Assembly: GCF_963675905.1 (NCBI RefSeq)
Contig: NZ_OY780936.1
Coordinates: 1,621,946 to 1,685,945, forward strand
Length of the DNA stretch: 64,000 nucleotides
Source: an uncultured Bacteroides sp.
GTDB lineage: Bacteria; Bacteroidota; Bacteroidia; Bacteroidales; Bacteroidaceae
Direction of reading: 5' to 3'
Shown here: in pieces, positions 43,776-52,992 of the stretch
How the letters are laid out: each line of letters opens with the position of its first letter
Numbering within the stretch: the first letter of the stretch is position 1
The notes under the pieces: model-generated
Databases searched by the model: none
Seen by the model: the letters and a program-made list of their open reading frames with translations, nothing else
Told to the model about the DNA's origin: nothing
Position numbers and translations under genes: made by a program

Positions 43776-44471
43776 TTATAGAACCTTTTCTCTCAGCACA
43801 TCTTCAATTACCTTGCCATCTTCAATCGTAATAATCCTTCGGGCCTTTTTCATCACCCTTGCATCATGCGTTGAGAAAATAAAGGTGATATTCTCTTCCC
43901 TGTTCAGCTTTTCCATAATATCCAGCAGATTTTCTGCCGACTTTGAATCCAGATTGGCAGTTGGTTCATCTGCCAGTATAAACTTGGGTTTAGAAGCCAG
44001 CGCTCTTGCCACTGCCACACGCTGCTGTTCCCCACCCGACAATTTATTGGGGCGACTATTTGTTTTATTCATGAGCCCCACAGCCTCAATAAGTTCCAAA
44101 GCTCTTTTCTCAATATCTGCTTTATTTCTCCCCTGAAGCTGCAAGATAAACTCAATATTTTCTTTTGTAGTAAGCACCGGAATCAAGTTGTACGACTGAA
44201 AAACAAAACCGATATTATGCATTCTGAAATCAGTCTTCTTCCAATTGCTTAGTCGGGTAATATTCACCCCGTCTATTATAACAATTCCATTGGTAGGATC
44301 GTCGAGCCCGCCAATGATATTGAGCAAAGTTGTTTTACCCGAACCCGAAGGTCCTACAATAGCAACAAACTCACCTTGCTGAAAAGACAAGTCGATACCA
44401 TTCAATGCCTGAAACGGCATCGTTTTAATGTCGTAAATCTTGGTAATACCTTTTATCTCAATAATGTTCAT
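43776..44471 (-). CDS. LolD-like ABC transporter ATP-binding protein
   Basis: A 231-residue ATPase. Walker A is GPSGSGKTT (about 39-47), the Q-loop [11 protein letters not shown], the signature SGGEQQRVAVARAL, Walker B KFILADEPTANLD and the H-loop STHD. This belongs to the LolD/MacB/FtsE class that powers FtsX-like permeases without moving substrate through the membrane. Two such permease genes lie directly upstream in the same operon, so the complex should be one ATPase dimer with two different permeases, the LolCDE arrangement. Confidence 0.9.
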   Translation of the reverse strand: MNIIEIKGITKIYDIKTMPFQALNGIDLSFQQGEFVAIVGPSGSGKTTLLNIIGGLDDPTNGIVIIDGVNITRLSNWKKTDFRMHNIGFVFQSYNLIPVLTTKENIEFILQLQGRNKADIEKRALELIEAVGLMNKTNSRPNKLSGGEQQRVAVARALASKPKFILADEPTANLDSKSAENLLDIMEKLNREENITFIFSTHDARVMKKARRIITIEDGKVIEDVLREKVL

Positions 44472-44492
44472 AACAATATTCTTTTCAGATAA

Positions 44493-45710
44493 TTATTTTG
44501 TTCGTGTAGCATCCGCCGGATTCAGCTTCAAAGCCTTGTACGCAGGATATAAAGTAGAAAATATCCCAGTAAGTACAACCATTAAGGCTGTATAAACAAT
44601 CATATTCAATTCTATTTTCGGATAAATCATAGACGAATACCCCATACTTTTGTAAGCTTCTTCCCAGAAATAGAGGTTTAACCCAGCCCTTTCAAGATAT
44701 CGGCAAAGAAGATAGCCACAGATAATTCCAATAAATCCACCCGTGATAGAAAGATACAACGTTTCGAGCATAAGCATCAGAAATATCCTGACTTTATTCA
44801 TACCAATAGCCATCAGCATACCCAATTCCTTAACTCTTTCCAGCACGGCCATAAGCATCGTATTAATTATACCAAAACACAGAGCCAGCATAATAACAAG
44901 TACGAAAATATACAGATATTGATTCATTGCACTAATCAAATAGCCGGCTTCGGGACTCAGTTGCGTCCAGTCCTGAATATCAAGTTCGGGATAATTGAAT
45001 TTCAAAACATTTGTAACAATACCCGAGTTGCTATCTTTATCCACCAGAACAGCAATCTCGTGAGCTTCCGTTGTTTTCAGTCCCGTGAGTGTACAAAGAT
45101 CATTGTATCGGGTAAACACCGTCATCTCGTCGAACATGGAATTATCTGTTTCAAATATACCTACTACCCTGAAAGCACCACCAGTAATATTCATCTGCGC
45201 ATCCTGTAACGTGATAACAACTTTCTTATTCAGTCCCACCTTCAACTTCTCTGCAAGTTTCTTGCCAATAACTATTGCATTCTTTCTATTACTTTTCAGA
45301 AAAGAACCTTCAATCATTTTATCGCCAATATTGGTTACTGTCCGCTCTATATCAGGCATCACTCCCAGAATCTTCACTCCGGTATTTGCTTCGGCAGAAG
45401 CAATCATAGAAGTAATGACCAAACGTTTACTCACCCCCTTTATATGATCTACCTTACTTACCCACTGCACAACATTATCCGCATCGGGTATCCGGCTCGA
45501 GAAATCACTGTTGGCAAGAAAGTCAGGATTATGAATCTGCACAGAAGATATTTCTGTATGAATAATAGCTTGCAAACGAGCATCGACCATCCCATTCATG
45601 AAAGCAATCATAAACACTCCGGCAAAAACTCCCAAAGCCACAGCAGCAATCACTGTAGAGCTCCGCAGTTTATTTCTCCAGACATTTTTCCATGATAAGA
45701 CTCCAAGCAT
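44493..45710 (-). CDS. FtsX-like ABC transporter permease (LolC/E-like, first)
   Basis: A 405-residue permease. It begins SWKNVWRNKLRSSTVIAAVALGVFAGVFM (first helix), has a large extracytoplasmic MacB_PCD-type domain (about 45-265), then three C-terminal helices ending YPAYKALKLNPADATRTK. The RNxxRS start and terminal LNPADAxR motif are standard. It is 35-45% alike in layout to the second permease, indicating an ancient duplication. With the LolA-like protein it may extract lipids or lipoproteins from the inner membrane. Confidence 0.88.
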   Translation of the reverse strand: MLGVLSWKNVWRNKLRSSTVIAAVALGVFAGVFMIAFMNGMVDARLQAIIHTEISSVQIHNPDFLANSDFSSRIPDADNVVQWVSKVDHIKGVSKRLVITSMIASAEANTGVKILGVMPDIERTVTNIGDKMIEGSFLKSNRKNAIVIGKKLAEKLKVGLNKKVVITLQDAQMNITGGAFRVVGIFETDNSMFDEMTVFTRYNDLCTLTGLKTTEAHEIAVLVDKDSNSGIVTNVLKFNYPELDIQDWTQLSPEAGYLISAMNQYLYIFVLVIMLALCFGIINTMLMAVLERVKELGMLMAIGMNKVRIFLMLMLETLYLSITGGFIGIICGYLLCRYLERAGLNLYFWEEAYKSMGYSSMIYPKIELNMIVYTALMVVLTGIFSTLYPAYKALKLNPADATRTK

Positions 45711-45721
45711 GACACATTATT

Positions 45722-46942
45722 TTAATTATGCAAAGCATTTGTAATCTTTAAATTCCAGATATTTAATATAGGATAAATCCCTATAGCCAGTGTAAACAGA
45801 AAAACAATCAGCGCCTGTTTTAAGAAAATCAACGGATCAAGTGAAAAGAACATTACCGGATCAAACCCCATTTCCAGCATCATCTCGGCAGCTTGCCCGG
45901 TAAACGGGATAGGATGATAATAATAGTAGCCAAGAACAGGAATGCTTGCAATAATACCCGTTATCGCCCCTACCATACCAATAAAGATAGTCTCGAGCAA
46001 TACCACCAGTATTAACTTATGTTTCTGCATTCCCACAGCCATTACAACACCAAATTCTTTTTTCCGTTCGGCCATCATCATCACAATCGTTCCAAAAATT
46101 CCAAATGCGATAATCAGGTAGAGCAAATCTACAATAATCACCGCACTGCCCCGATCACTTTCAATCTGCTTCATAAGCAATTCGTTCATTTCTTTCCAAT
46201 CCATCACTTCAAGATCGGTGGGCAAGTTACGCAAAAGTATATCCTTTGTCTCGGCCACTTCATCGTTATTGTGCACCATAATCGCCATTGAAGTAAGCAG
46301 CCCGGGAGCAGAAAACAGTTCCTGACATTTGCCAATATCCATCACAACCAGCGTTCTGTCCAGTTCGGGAGAAGGATGTTTAATAATGCCACGAACCAGA
46401 AACTTACCGGCAGCACTTGTACCATGATACCCCTGACCAATAAGAACCAGCGTATCATTTACGCTTAGTTTAAGAAACCTGGCCAGTACACTGCCCAGGA
46501 CTACTCCTTCATCTCCACTCTTAAGATAGCTGCCCAGCCTCATCTTTCCCGAAATATTAGTTATCTTATCTTCTTTTTCAGGATTCACTCCCATTATCAT
46601 CACTCCCTTCGTATAATCTTCGGACGAAGCCAGGCAGAATGTTTCAAAGCGAGGTGTGTAAAGAGTAATATTGCTATTTCTATCAAGAACCGATTCTATC
46701 GATTTATTAAGTTCAAACGAATTATTGATAATCTTATCATCCCAATAACCTTTCTTATGAATCTGAATGTAACTCGTGTAAGAATTGACAATAGCCCTGA
46801 TGTACTGATCGTACGATCCCTCTTGCATAGAACGCATAAACGAAGAGAGAACGACTCCGAAGAATACCGAAGCCGAAGTTATAATTGTTCTGCGCTTGTT
46901 TCGCCACAAGTTCCGCCATGCCAATTTTACAAACTGTGCCAT
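45722..46942 (-). CDS. FtsX-like ABC transporter permease (second)
   Basis: A 406-residue permease starting with the ATG at 46942 (FVKLAWRNLWRNKRRTIITSASVFFGVVLSSFM). Architecture equals the next permease: one N-terminal helix, a large periplasmic domain (about 45-265) and three C-terminal helices. Its C-terminus (AIGIYPILNIWNLKITNALHN) is less like the usual PxxAxR motif. Adjacent genes encode the LolA-like protein (6 bp upstream) and the other permease (11 bp downstream). Confidence 0.87.
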   Translation of the reverse strand: MAQFVKLAWRNLWRNKRRTIITSASVFFGVVLSSFMRSMQEGSYDQYIRAIVNSYTSYIQIHKKGYWDDKIINNSFELNKSIESVLDRNSNITLYTPRFETFCLASSEDYTKGVMIMGVNPEKEDKITNISGKMRLGSYLKSGDEGVVLGSVLARFLKLSVNDTLVLIGQGYHGTSAAGKFLVRGIIKHPSPELDRTLVVMDIGKCQELFSAPGLLTSMAIMVHNNDEVAETKDILLRNLPTDLEVMDWKEMNELLMKQIESDRGSAVIIVDLLYLIIAFGIFGTIVMMMAERKKEFGVVMAVGMQKHKLILVVLLETIFIGMVGAITGIIASIPVLGYYYYHPIPFTGQAAEMMLEMGFDPVMFFSLDPLIFLKQALIVFLFTLAIGIYPILNIWNLKITNALHN

Positions 46943-46948
46943 CTCCAA

Positions 46949-47719
46949 TTATTTTATGCGCTGACTCATCTTTTTCATATTCTGTTGCGAAAAGAAACTG
47001 TCATCTATCGGTTTATCGTATACCAGACTCTTTATCTCCAAAATCGTTTTATTGTTTTTCTTGTCAACGGGAACAATTTCCATTCTTGTAGGAATTTCTC
47101 TATCCCCCATTTTCTTTATTTCCGAAGCATTTAAAATGTTTATCAACGACATATCTTCATCGTAATATTCGGCCCTCCATTGATTGAACCCATCTTCGGT
47201 AATCCATAAAATCACTTTTCCCCAGGTTACTGCAGCTTCGGGAAGAGGCATCATTTCTATTTTATAGCAAGACAATCCTCTCAACATCTCCTTACCCAGC
47301 AACTTATGCGTGTAATCCTGAATAATAGACGATTCCTTTATCAGATCGTCATTCGTAAAATCAGATCCCATCCAGGATTGCAGCATCATGGAAGGTGGAA
47401 TCTTAATCATCCTTTCAATGGAAGGAAGCCAGTTCCACATCTCTGTTTTTATTTTCAGAAACACCTGTCCTTTCTCTTTTGCCGGAGCCGTAATAACAAT
47501 CATCGATAGCTTACGTCCCTTCTCCCAACTCTTCATGGTAATCGACCGGCTCCAGGTAGGCCTGATTATAGTCATGGTACTTTCACCCTGACTGGTTTTT
47601 CCACGAGCCTTTTCATCTGATTTTGTTACTATCTCTTTAGCCGTCAACGCTTGTGCACGAAGACTCATTCCTGCAGATAACAGACTAAATACAAAAAATA
47701 GAATAAGTCTTTTTAGCAT
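46949..47719 (-). CDS. LolA-like outer-membrane lipoprotein-sorting protein
   Basis: A 256-residue periplasmic protein with a signal peptide (about 1-23, ending GMSLRAQ). The fold is the incomplete LolA/LppX barrel: AKEIVTKSDEKARGKTSQGESTMTII, later EKGQVFLKIKTEMWNWLPSIERMIKI and KVILWITEDGFNQWRAEYYDEDMSLINIL. The MWxxLPxxxRxxKIPPSMM segment is a hallmark of the sorting proteins encoded with RND or FtsX permeases. It could accept a hydrophobic substrate from the permeases and pass it to the porin-like protein. First gene of the operon. Confidence 0.87.
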   Translation of the reverse strand: MLKRLILFFVFSLLSAGMSLRAQALTAKEIVTKSDEKARGKTSQGESTMTIIRPTWSRSITMKSWEKGRKLSMIVITAPAKEKGQVFLKIKTEMWNWLPSIERMIKIPPSMMLQSWMGSDFTNDDLIKESSIIQDYTHKLLGKEMLRGLSCYKIEMMPLPEAAVTWGKVILWITEDGFNQWRAEYYDEDMSLINILNASEIKKMGDREIPTRMEIVPVDKKNNKTILEIKSLVYDKPIDDSFFSQQNMKKMSQRIK

Positions 47720-47748
47720 ATATACAGATTTTAATTGGATTAGATTTA

Positions 47749-47787
47749 TAAAAAAACAGTATAGATTATGGTTAAATCTATACTGTT
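47749..47787 (-). terminator. Terminator after the interrupted barrel gene
   Basis: AACAGTATAGAT (47755-47766) pairs with ATCTATACTGTT (47776-47787), followed on the minus strand by six T residues. It separates the broken gene from the transporter operon. Confidence 0.8.
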
Positions 47788-47884
47788 AAAACAATCTGTC
47801 AGTAAAAACGTTCAAACGAAAGCCTAAACCGACAAATTTTGAATCAGCTAAATAGCTGAATATGATGTTAAACTAGAGAGAGAA

Positions 47885-49174
47885 TCAGAAAAACGAATAA
47901 GTCAGCGTTAATGAATAGTTTCCAACCCACTCATTTAAATTATCTATCCCCGTTAAGTTGTTCTTGTAATAAGTCAGACTTGTATTACCCGACAAGCGGA
48001 ATTGGGGAGATATGTAATAGTTAGCAGATAAAACCAATTGAGTTACCGATCGGCAGTATTTATTATCCCCATCAACTAGTAAAACCGATTCATCAATACC
48101 CAAATTCAGATTAGTGCGTGAATTCGGATAATAACCAATAGAATATCCACCAGCTACATTAGCCGAACGATAATCACTGGTATAACCAAACTCATTATAT
48201 TATTTATCATGGCTATAAGACAACCCAGCAGAAGCATAAGCCGAACGTTGCCAGTAAAGATTTACAGGCTTCTCATACTGGTATGATATTCTTGCACTAA
48301 TACCTTTATGAATCCATGTATTACGAGCATATTGCTTATTATAGCCATACCAAGGATTTATCTCTGCACTGATTTCACTTCCGGCATTTCTGCTAAACGA
48401 GCAGCCATACATCCAATAATCATACAAAGTAGTAAAGTACTTCGCTCCCGATTCCTGAGCATAACCATTGTATACAAGAAAAGAGTCGACCTTGGAAACT
48501 TCATCTATTAAATGCAGTCGGCTATCCAGAAAACGTTTATTCTTCACTGTCGATATTACTTGAGCAAACCGGTTTACTTCATCATCAGAAAGATGAGTTG
48601 TGATAACTCCTTTTTTAGATAACTCATCCAGAATATAAACAGCCTGCCGTGCATCCTGAACAGGCTCTATCCTGCCCCGTCCAATTCCTAATTGAGGAGA
48701 TATATTAAACTGCAAGGATTTATATAACGCAAAAGATCCAGTCTTATCAATATTAAACTTAAATGAAGCATTGCCTCCTATCTTAAAGAAGCTGTTATCA
48801 GAATTATAAAACTTCGATGAATTTGAATAAAATGTATTCAGCGAAAAGGACCTTGATTTATTACTGTCGGTGGTACCCGCAAAAGAGCTATTACCTTGAA
48901 TTCCAAAATCGACTACCTGTTCACCTATAAATCTGCGATTATTTACATATTTCTTAAACTCAGTATCAACAATTCCATTCAGCAGATATGCATCCTTGCC
49001 AAACTGGTTAGTAGCAAATTCTCCATGAGAATTAAACTGAAAATCAAGTGAACTTCGTTTGATATCTGGCGTTTTATAGCTTCCCAGGTTATAACTGTCA
49101 TAGTTTTGTGCCAGAATATTGACGCTCTGACCCAACATCAATATCGATAAGATTGTGCAAATGTGTTTATTCAT
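47885..49174 (-). pseudogene. Outer-membrane barrel protein gene interrupted by one in-frame stop codon
   Basis: Reading leftward from 49174, an ATG opens a frame with a signal peptide (MNKHICTILSILMLGQSVNI, then LAQ) and strand-rich mature sequence that ends at TAA (48200-48202) after SYSHDK. The same frame continues without a further stop from 48199 to the stop at 47885 (YNEFGYTSDYRSANVAGGYS, then the final strand NYSLTLTYSFF with a terminal Phe). No shift is needed, so the intact protein was probably about 429 residues with one extra codon at the stop. A single change (for example CAA to TAA) explains it. Alternatives are a sequencing error or a functional truncated form. Function unknown. 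Confidence 0.7.
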
Positions 49175-49540
49175 AATTCTTGTTATTTAAATATTAGCAC
49201 AATTGCAAGCATTAAATATTTAAGGACAAAACAATAATAAATACAATTATAAAGATAAACAAAGATTTAGGACAACTCCTATTAGCTGATAGGGAATACC
49301 CCAAATTAAAAGGGATTTTATTAGAAAACTGTATTCAATATATTCGTTTTCATCATCACTAATTTACTACAAGTACAACTAAATTATTTTTTATTTGTAG
49401 CATTCAAGTTCTCCTATCATATTAGAATAGCAAAAACCAGAAACATTTAATTAATTAGTTTGTTCCAATATAGATGGAATAAATAGAATTATAAGGGAAT
49501 ATATCGAGCTAAATCCACAATTAATATTTACCTAAAAGCA
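49175..49540. other. Divergent AT-rich intergenic region
   Basis: About 365 bp between the interrupted barrel gene (leftward) and the TPR gene (rightward). AT content is very high and I could not assign a confident promoter, repeat or RNA. Confidence 0.45.
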
Positions 49541-50953
49541 ATGAAAAAGATATTTATAGTTTTCCTTCTATTTCCTTTATGCTTATTTGCTCAAAAAAAC
49601 TACTTTGATAGTTTGAAAGCTGACCTAAGGAAAAGTATCAATGATTCATTGAAACTACAACTATATATAACTTTAGGCCTTGAATATGGTCCAAGCAACC
49701 CTGACTCAGCCATTCATTATGCATTAGAAAATATTAGATTTGTAACTAGTAAAAGAGACAAGCTGCCTATCTGGGCCGACTGGAACAGCAGTTATGTGCT
49801 TGGTATGGCTTTGTTAAAAGCATGCAATTACCCCGATGCTCAAAAATTTTTTTTAAAGCAACTGAAACAAAGCGAATCTATTAAGGATACTTTTGGAATA
49901 TTTCAGGCGTACAGATGTTTGGGTGAGCTCAACCTAAGAGAAGGAAATTACAGAGATGCCATAAAATATTCAAAAATAGGTCTGAAGTATTTTCAGAACA
50001 AAAAAGATTCTTGGTGGCAAGGAAATTATTCAAATATGGCATCATGCTTAGCTAAATCTTACGAGGAATTGAATATTCTGGATTCAGCCCTTTATTATGC
50101 TCAGATAGGACGCCAGGTAGACTTAACATACTTTGGTAGAAATTCAAATATTTTTTGGGGAAACATTTTTGGAGCAATTTATTCAAAATTAGGGCAACCG
50201 GCACTAGCTCTCGAATATTTCAGACTATACTACAACTATATAAAAAATTACCCTGAAGCCATTGAAGCCAAAATCAGTAGTTTTTACGAAACAGGCAAGC
50301 TTTTTGAACTATACCATCGACCTGATTCTGCTATTTACTATGCTCGTAAGGCATTTTTGATTAGTCAAAAGAACTCATACAAAATTCATGTTTTTAATTC
50401 AAGCAGACTACTCACTAGGTTATTCAAGTCTACCAATCAAATAGATAGTGCATTCAAATACCAAAGCATTATGATTGAAACAGAAGAATACATGTTCAGC
50501 AGAGAAAAAATAAGTCGTATGAATATACTCGAATTCAACGAACAACTTCGTCAGAAAGAAATTGAAATTACAATACAAAAACAAGAGCAGGAAAGAATCC
50601 ATAGAATACAATTGAGAATTTTAACCATCTCAATCATAATCGTAATAATTGCCTTTCTATTATTAAGTCGAAGTATTATTGTAAATCAAAAAACAATAGA
50701 GTATCTCGGTATAATTGTATTACTCATAACCTTCGAGTTTATAGATCAGGTATTACATCCTATTATAGAAAAAGCAACCCACAATTCTCCTATATTAATG
50801 CTTCTAATTCTAGTCAGCATAGCTGCTTTATTAGTACCTCTACACTACAAACTAGAAAAATGGTCAATCGCTAAATTAGTAGAAAAGAACAAAAAAATAC
50901 GGTTAACATCAGCAAAGAAAACAATTGAAGAATTAGAAAGAAAAAATACATAA
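49541..50953 (+). CDS. TPR-repeat membrane protein, signalling-like, without DNA-binding domain
   Basis: A 470-residue protein with signal peptide (MKKIFIVFLLFPLCLFAQ), TPR-like helices (about 40-330; repeated YAxxGL/YAxxAL patterns such as SAIHYALENIRFV and SALYYAQIGRQV), a coiled stretch (QKEIEITIQKQEQERIHRIQ) and three C-terminal membrane helices (about 360-430), ending in a charged cytoplasmic tail. The front half resembles the extracytoplasmic part of Bacteroidota TPR-kinases and TPR-LuxR regulators, but no kinase or DNA-binding domain follows. It may be a degraded or partner-dependent sensor. Confidence 0.65.
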   Translation: MKKIFIVFLLFPLCLFAQKNYFDSLKADLRKSINDSLKLQLYITLGLEYGPSNPDSAIHYALENIRFVTSKRDKLPIWADWNSSYVLGMALLKACNYPDAQKFFLKQLKQSESIKDTFGIFQAYRCLGELNLREGNYRDAIKYSKIGLKYFQNKKDSWWQGNYSNMASCLAKSYEELNILDSALYYAQIGRQVDLTYFGRNSNIFWGNIFGAIYSKLGQPALALEYFRLYYNYIKNYPEAIEAKISSFYETGKLFELYHRPDSAIYYARKAFLISQKNSYKIHVFNSSRLLTRLFKSTNQIDSAFKYQSIMIETEEYMFSREKISRMNILEFNEQLRQKEIEITIQKQEQERIHRIQLRILTISIIIVIIAFLLLSRSIIVNQKTIEYLGIIVLLITFEFIDQVLHPIIEKATHNSPILMLLILVSIAALLVPLHYKLEKWSIAKLVEKNKKIRLTSAKKTIEELERKNT

Positions 50954-51017
50954 ACAACGAACTTAAATAACTTATCTATTAAGAATTACAAAAGCCTTAA
51001 ACATTTAAGGATATTAT

Positions 51018-51046
51018 TTTGTTCAATTATAGAAACTGTGTATTTG
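51018..51046 (+). promoter_or_regulatory. Candidate promoter upstream of 51121
   Basis: TTTG (51018-51021), 17 bp, TGTATTTG (51039-51046), one mismatch to TAnnTTTG. The leader would be about 70 nt. Confidence 0.55.
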
Positions 51047-51120
51047 TATGCTTTAAACAAGAGGTATAATTATAAAACAGAATTATTCTTAACTCTATTA
51101 CAAATAAATTAATCAAAACA

Positions 51121-51807
51121 ATGAAAGCACTCTTTTTATTTACAGTGATGTTCTTCGTCGGAATGATATCCCGAAGCGAGGAAATATTCTTTCCGTCAAA
51201 GGAAGGTACAGTATTGATTTACAAAACATACGATAAGAAGGACAAAGAGGTCAATACGGTAAAGTACACCATCACACATTTAAAAACATCCGGCAACAAA
51301 ACAGACATAACCTACTTGTGCGAATCGATGGATCCAAAAGGCAAACTTGTTTTCAAGGATGAAATAACCATTCAGAAGGTTGGCGATAAGCTTTACTGTG
51401 ATATGAGCAAGTTTATCAATAAAGCAGCATTCCAAAAAGATGGTCAGATTCCAGCAGAAGTTGAGATTACAGGAAATAACATGGAGATACCTTCAAATCC
51501 AAACTTGGGCGACATGCTTCCCGATGCCAATATAGTAATGGCCATGAGTATGGGAATAATAAAAATGAAAATGTCGGCCGAGATCACAAACCGAAAAGTA
51601 GAATCCATTGAAGACATTACCGTAAAAGGCGGAACATTTAAATGCTACAAATTTACAAGCGACGTAAATTCTTCTGCAATGGGATTCAAGATGAATACTA
51701 AAAATGTAGAATGGTATGCCAAAGGAATAGGAATGGTAAAAACCGAATCATACGATAAGAAAGGCAATCTGCAATCGCACACAGACTTAATAGAAGTACA
51801 AAGATAA
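51121..51807 (+). CDS. Exported protein of DUF3108/TapB-like type, unknown function
   Basis: A 228-residue protein with a signal peptide (about 1-19). Strand-rich sequence includes EGTVLIYKTYDKKDKEVNTVKYTI and a late segment ITVKGGTFKCYKFTSDVNSSAMGFKMNTKNVEWYAKGIGMVKTESYD. The pattern GGTFxCYKF followed by WYAKGIGMVKxE is shared by a Bacteroidota family related to DUF3108, with a LolA-like or open-barrel fold. Function is unknown. It is a single gene with a strong terminator after it. Confidence 0.65.
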   Translation: MKALFLFTVMFFVGMISRSEEIFFPSKEGTVLIYKTYDKKDKEVNTVKYTITHLKTSGNKTDITYLCESMDPKGKLVFKDEITIQKVGDKLYCDMSKFINKAAFQKDGQIPAEVEITGNNMEIPSNPNLGDMLPDANIVMAMSMGIIKMKMSAEITNRKVESIEDITVKGGTFKCYKFTSDVNSSAMGFKMNTKNVEWYAKGIGMVKTESYDKKGNLQSHTDLIEVQR

Positions 51808-51867
51808 AACTCATAATTACAAACTAACTTTCTCACTTTAAGATTAATTTTTATATGCATTTAATTG

Positions 51868-51914
51868 ATCCCCGCCATCTCTACAAGACACTTATCTTGT
51901 AGAGAGGCGGGGAT
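51868..51914 (+). terminator. Strong terminator
   Basis: GC-rich arms: ATCCCCGCC (51868-51876) with an extended CTCTACAAGA pairs to its inverse at 51897-51914 (ending GGCGGGGAT). Confidence 0.8.
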
Positions 51915-51978
51915 TAAAGCATAACAGCATATAATCAGGCATCAGACTAATTATCGTTTAGGCACTCCTCCTTCAGCC

Positions 51979-52051
51979 ATTCACCAATAATTAAAAACCA
52001 TTGGTCGATGAATAAAATCCATTCGCCAATAAATAAAAATTATTCACCAAT
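51979..52051. repeat. ATTCACCAAT word array, related to the one at 19791-19850
   Basis: ATTCACCAAT at 51979-51988 and 52042-52051, ATTCGCCAAT at 52021-52030, and an inverse variant at 52000-52013. Centres are 23, 19 and 21 bp apart, similar to the 23 and 19 at the other site. Between words the sequence is A-rich. Confidence 0.75.
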
Positions 52052-52132
52052 AAATTTAGCTTTAAAAGGTATGAAGTTAACCGTCCGTATCCTTCGTTCA
52101 TCAGGTTAAATCATTATTTTATCGATTTATCC

Positions 52133-52163
52133 TTGCAAATACCTGATAAACAACCTTACTTTG
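52133..52163 (+). promoter_or_regulatory. Candidate promoter of the LiaF-like/LytTR pair
   Basis: TTG (52133-52135), 20 bp, TTACTTTG (52156-52163), one mismatch to the -7 consensus; the ATG is 25 bp later. Confidence 0.5.
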
Positions 52164-52188
52164 TCACGAATTAAAAAAATAAGTTATT

Positions 52189-52989
52189 ATGGAAAAAACA
52201 AGAAAAACGAATCGTTACAGACACGTAACTCATTCAATTACCTTTTCCCTTCTGTTGATTGTCGCAGGATTGGCCTTCCTGGGTTTTAATCTCGGTTATA
52301 TATCTACTTCTTATAAAGATGTTATATTCTCGTGGCCAATGCTTATTATTGTATTTGGAATATCTGCTTTTTGCAATAGTAATTTTCGACAAGGAGTTCT
52401 ACTACTTATTGTAGGCGGATTTTTTATTGTGCCAAGAATTGCCAATGTCTGTCCGGGATTGTTGCCTGTTGACAGTGCCAATTTTGTTCATCTTTACTGG
52501 CCAATGTTACTTATTGCTGCAGGTGTGCTGTTTATTATTCATAGGCTGATGCCTTCATCTCATGGATATTGTTGTGTAAGCCACAGTGATAATGCCGATT
52601 TACGCAATTCAGAAGGATTTGCTGTGTTCGAAAAACATAAAGGAGAAAGAGGTAAAGGGTACTTTAACGAACAAAGTGTATTCTCCAGCGGTAAACATAT
52701 TGTTCTTGATCCTGAATTCAAAGGTGGAGAGATCAGTACTGTTCTTGGGGATATTTCGTTAGATTTAAGAAAGACAAACTTACCCGAAGGTGATACTTTT
52801 CTGGAAGTAAACGTAGTGTTGGGAGGTGTCAAAATATTAGTGCCTTCTAATTGGAATGTGCAGATAAGAATGGAATCTGTTTTATTTAACTTTGAGGATA
52901 AACGATTTGAAGTAACTGAAAATGATAATACCAGACGACTAATTATCATTGGTAAGGGAGTTTTGTCAAGCGGAGAATTAAGATACTAA
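52189..52989 (+). CDS. LiaF-like membrane protein (LiaI-LiaF-like TM region)
   Basis: A 266-residue protein with four membrane helices (about residues 15-120; the pairs WPMLIIVFG and WPMLLIAAGVLF are the repeated half of the LiaI-LiaF-like TM region) and a C-terminal cytoplasmic LiaF-like domain (about 165-260): GKHIVLDPEFKGGEISTVLGDISLDLRKTNL, then VVLGGVKILVPSNWNVQIRM. In Firmicutes LiaF restrains a cell-envelope stress sensor. Here it lies 3 bp before a membrane LytTR regulator, so the two probably act as one module for envelope stress; this is an inference. Confidence 0.8.
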   Translation: MEKTRKTNRYRHVTHSITFSLLLIVAGLAFLGFNLGYISTSYKDVIFSWPMLIIVFGISAFCNSNFRQGVLLLIVGGFFIVPRIANVCPGLLPVDSANFVHLYWPMLLIAAGVLFIIHRLMPSSHGYCCVSHSDNADLRNSEGFAVFEKHKGERGKGYFNEQSVFSSGKHIVLDPEFKGGEISTVLGDISLDLRKTNLPEGDTFLEVNVVLGGVKILVPSNWNVQIRMESVLFNFEDKRFEVTENDNTRRLIIIGKGVLSSGELRY

Positions 52990-52992
52990 AGA

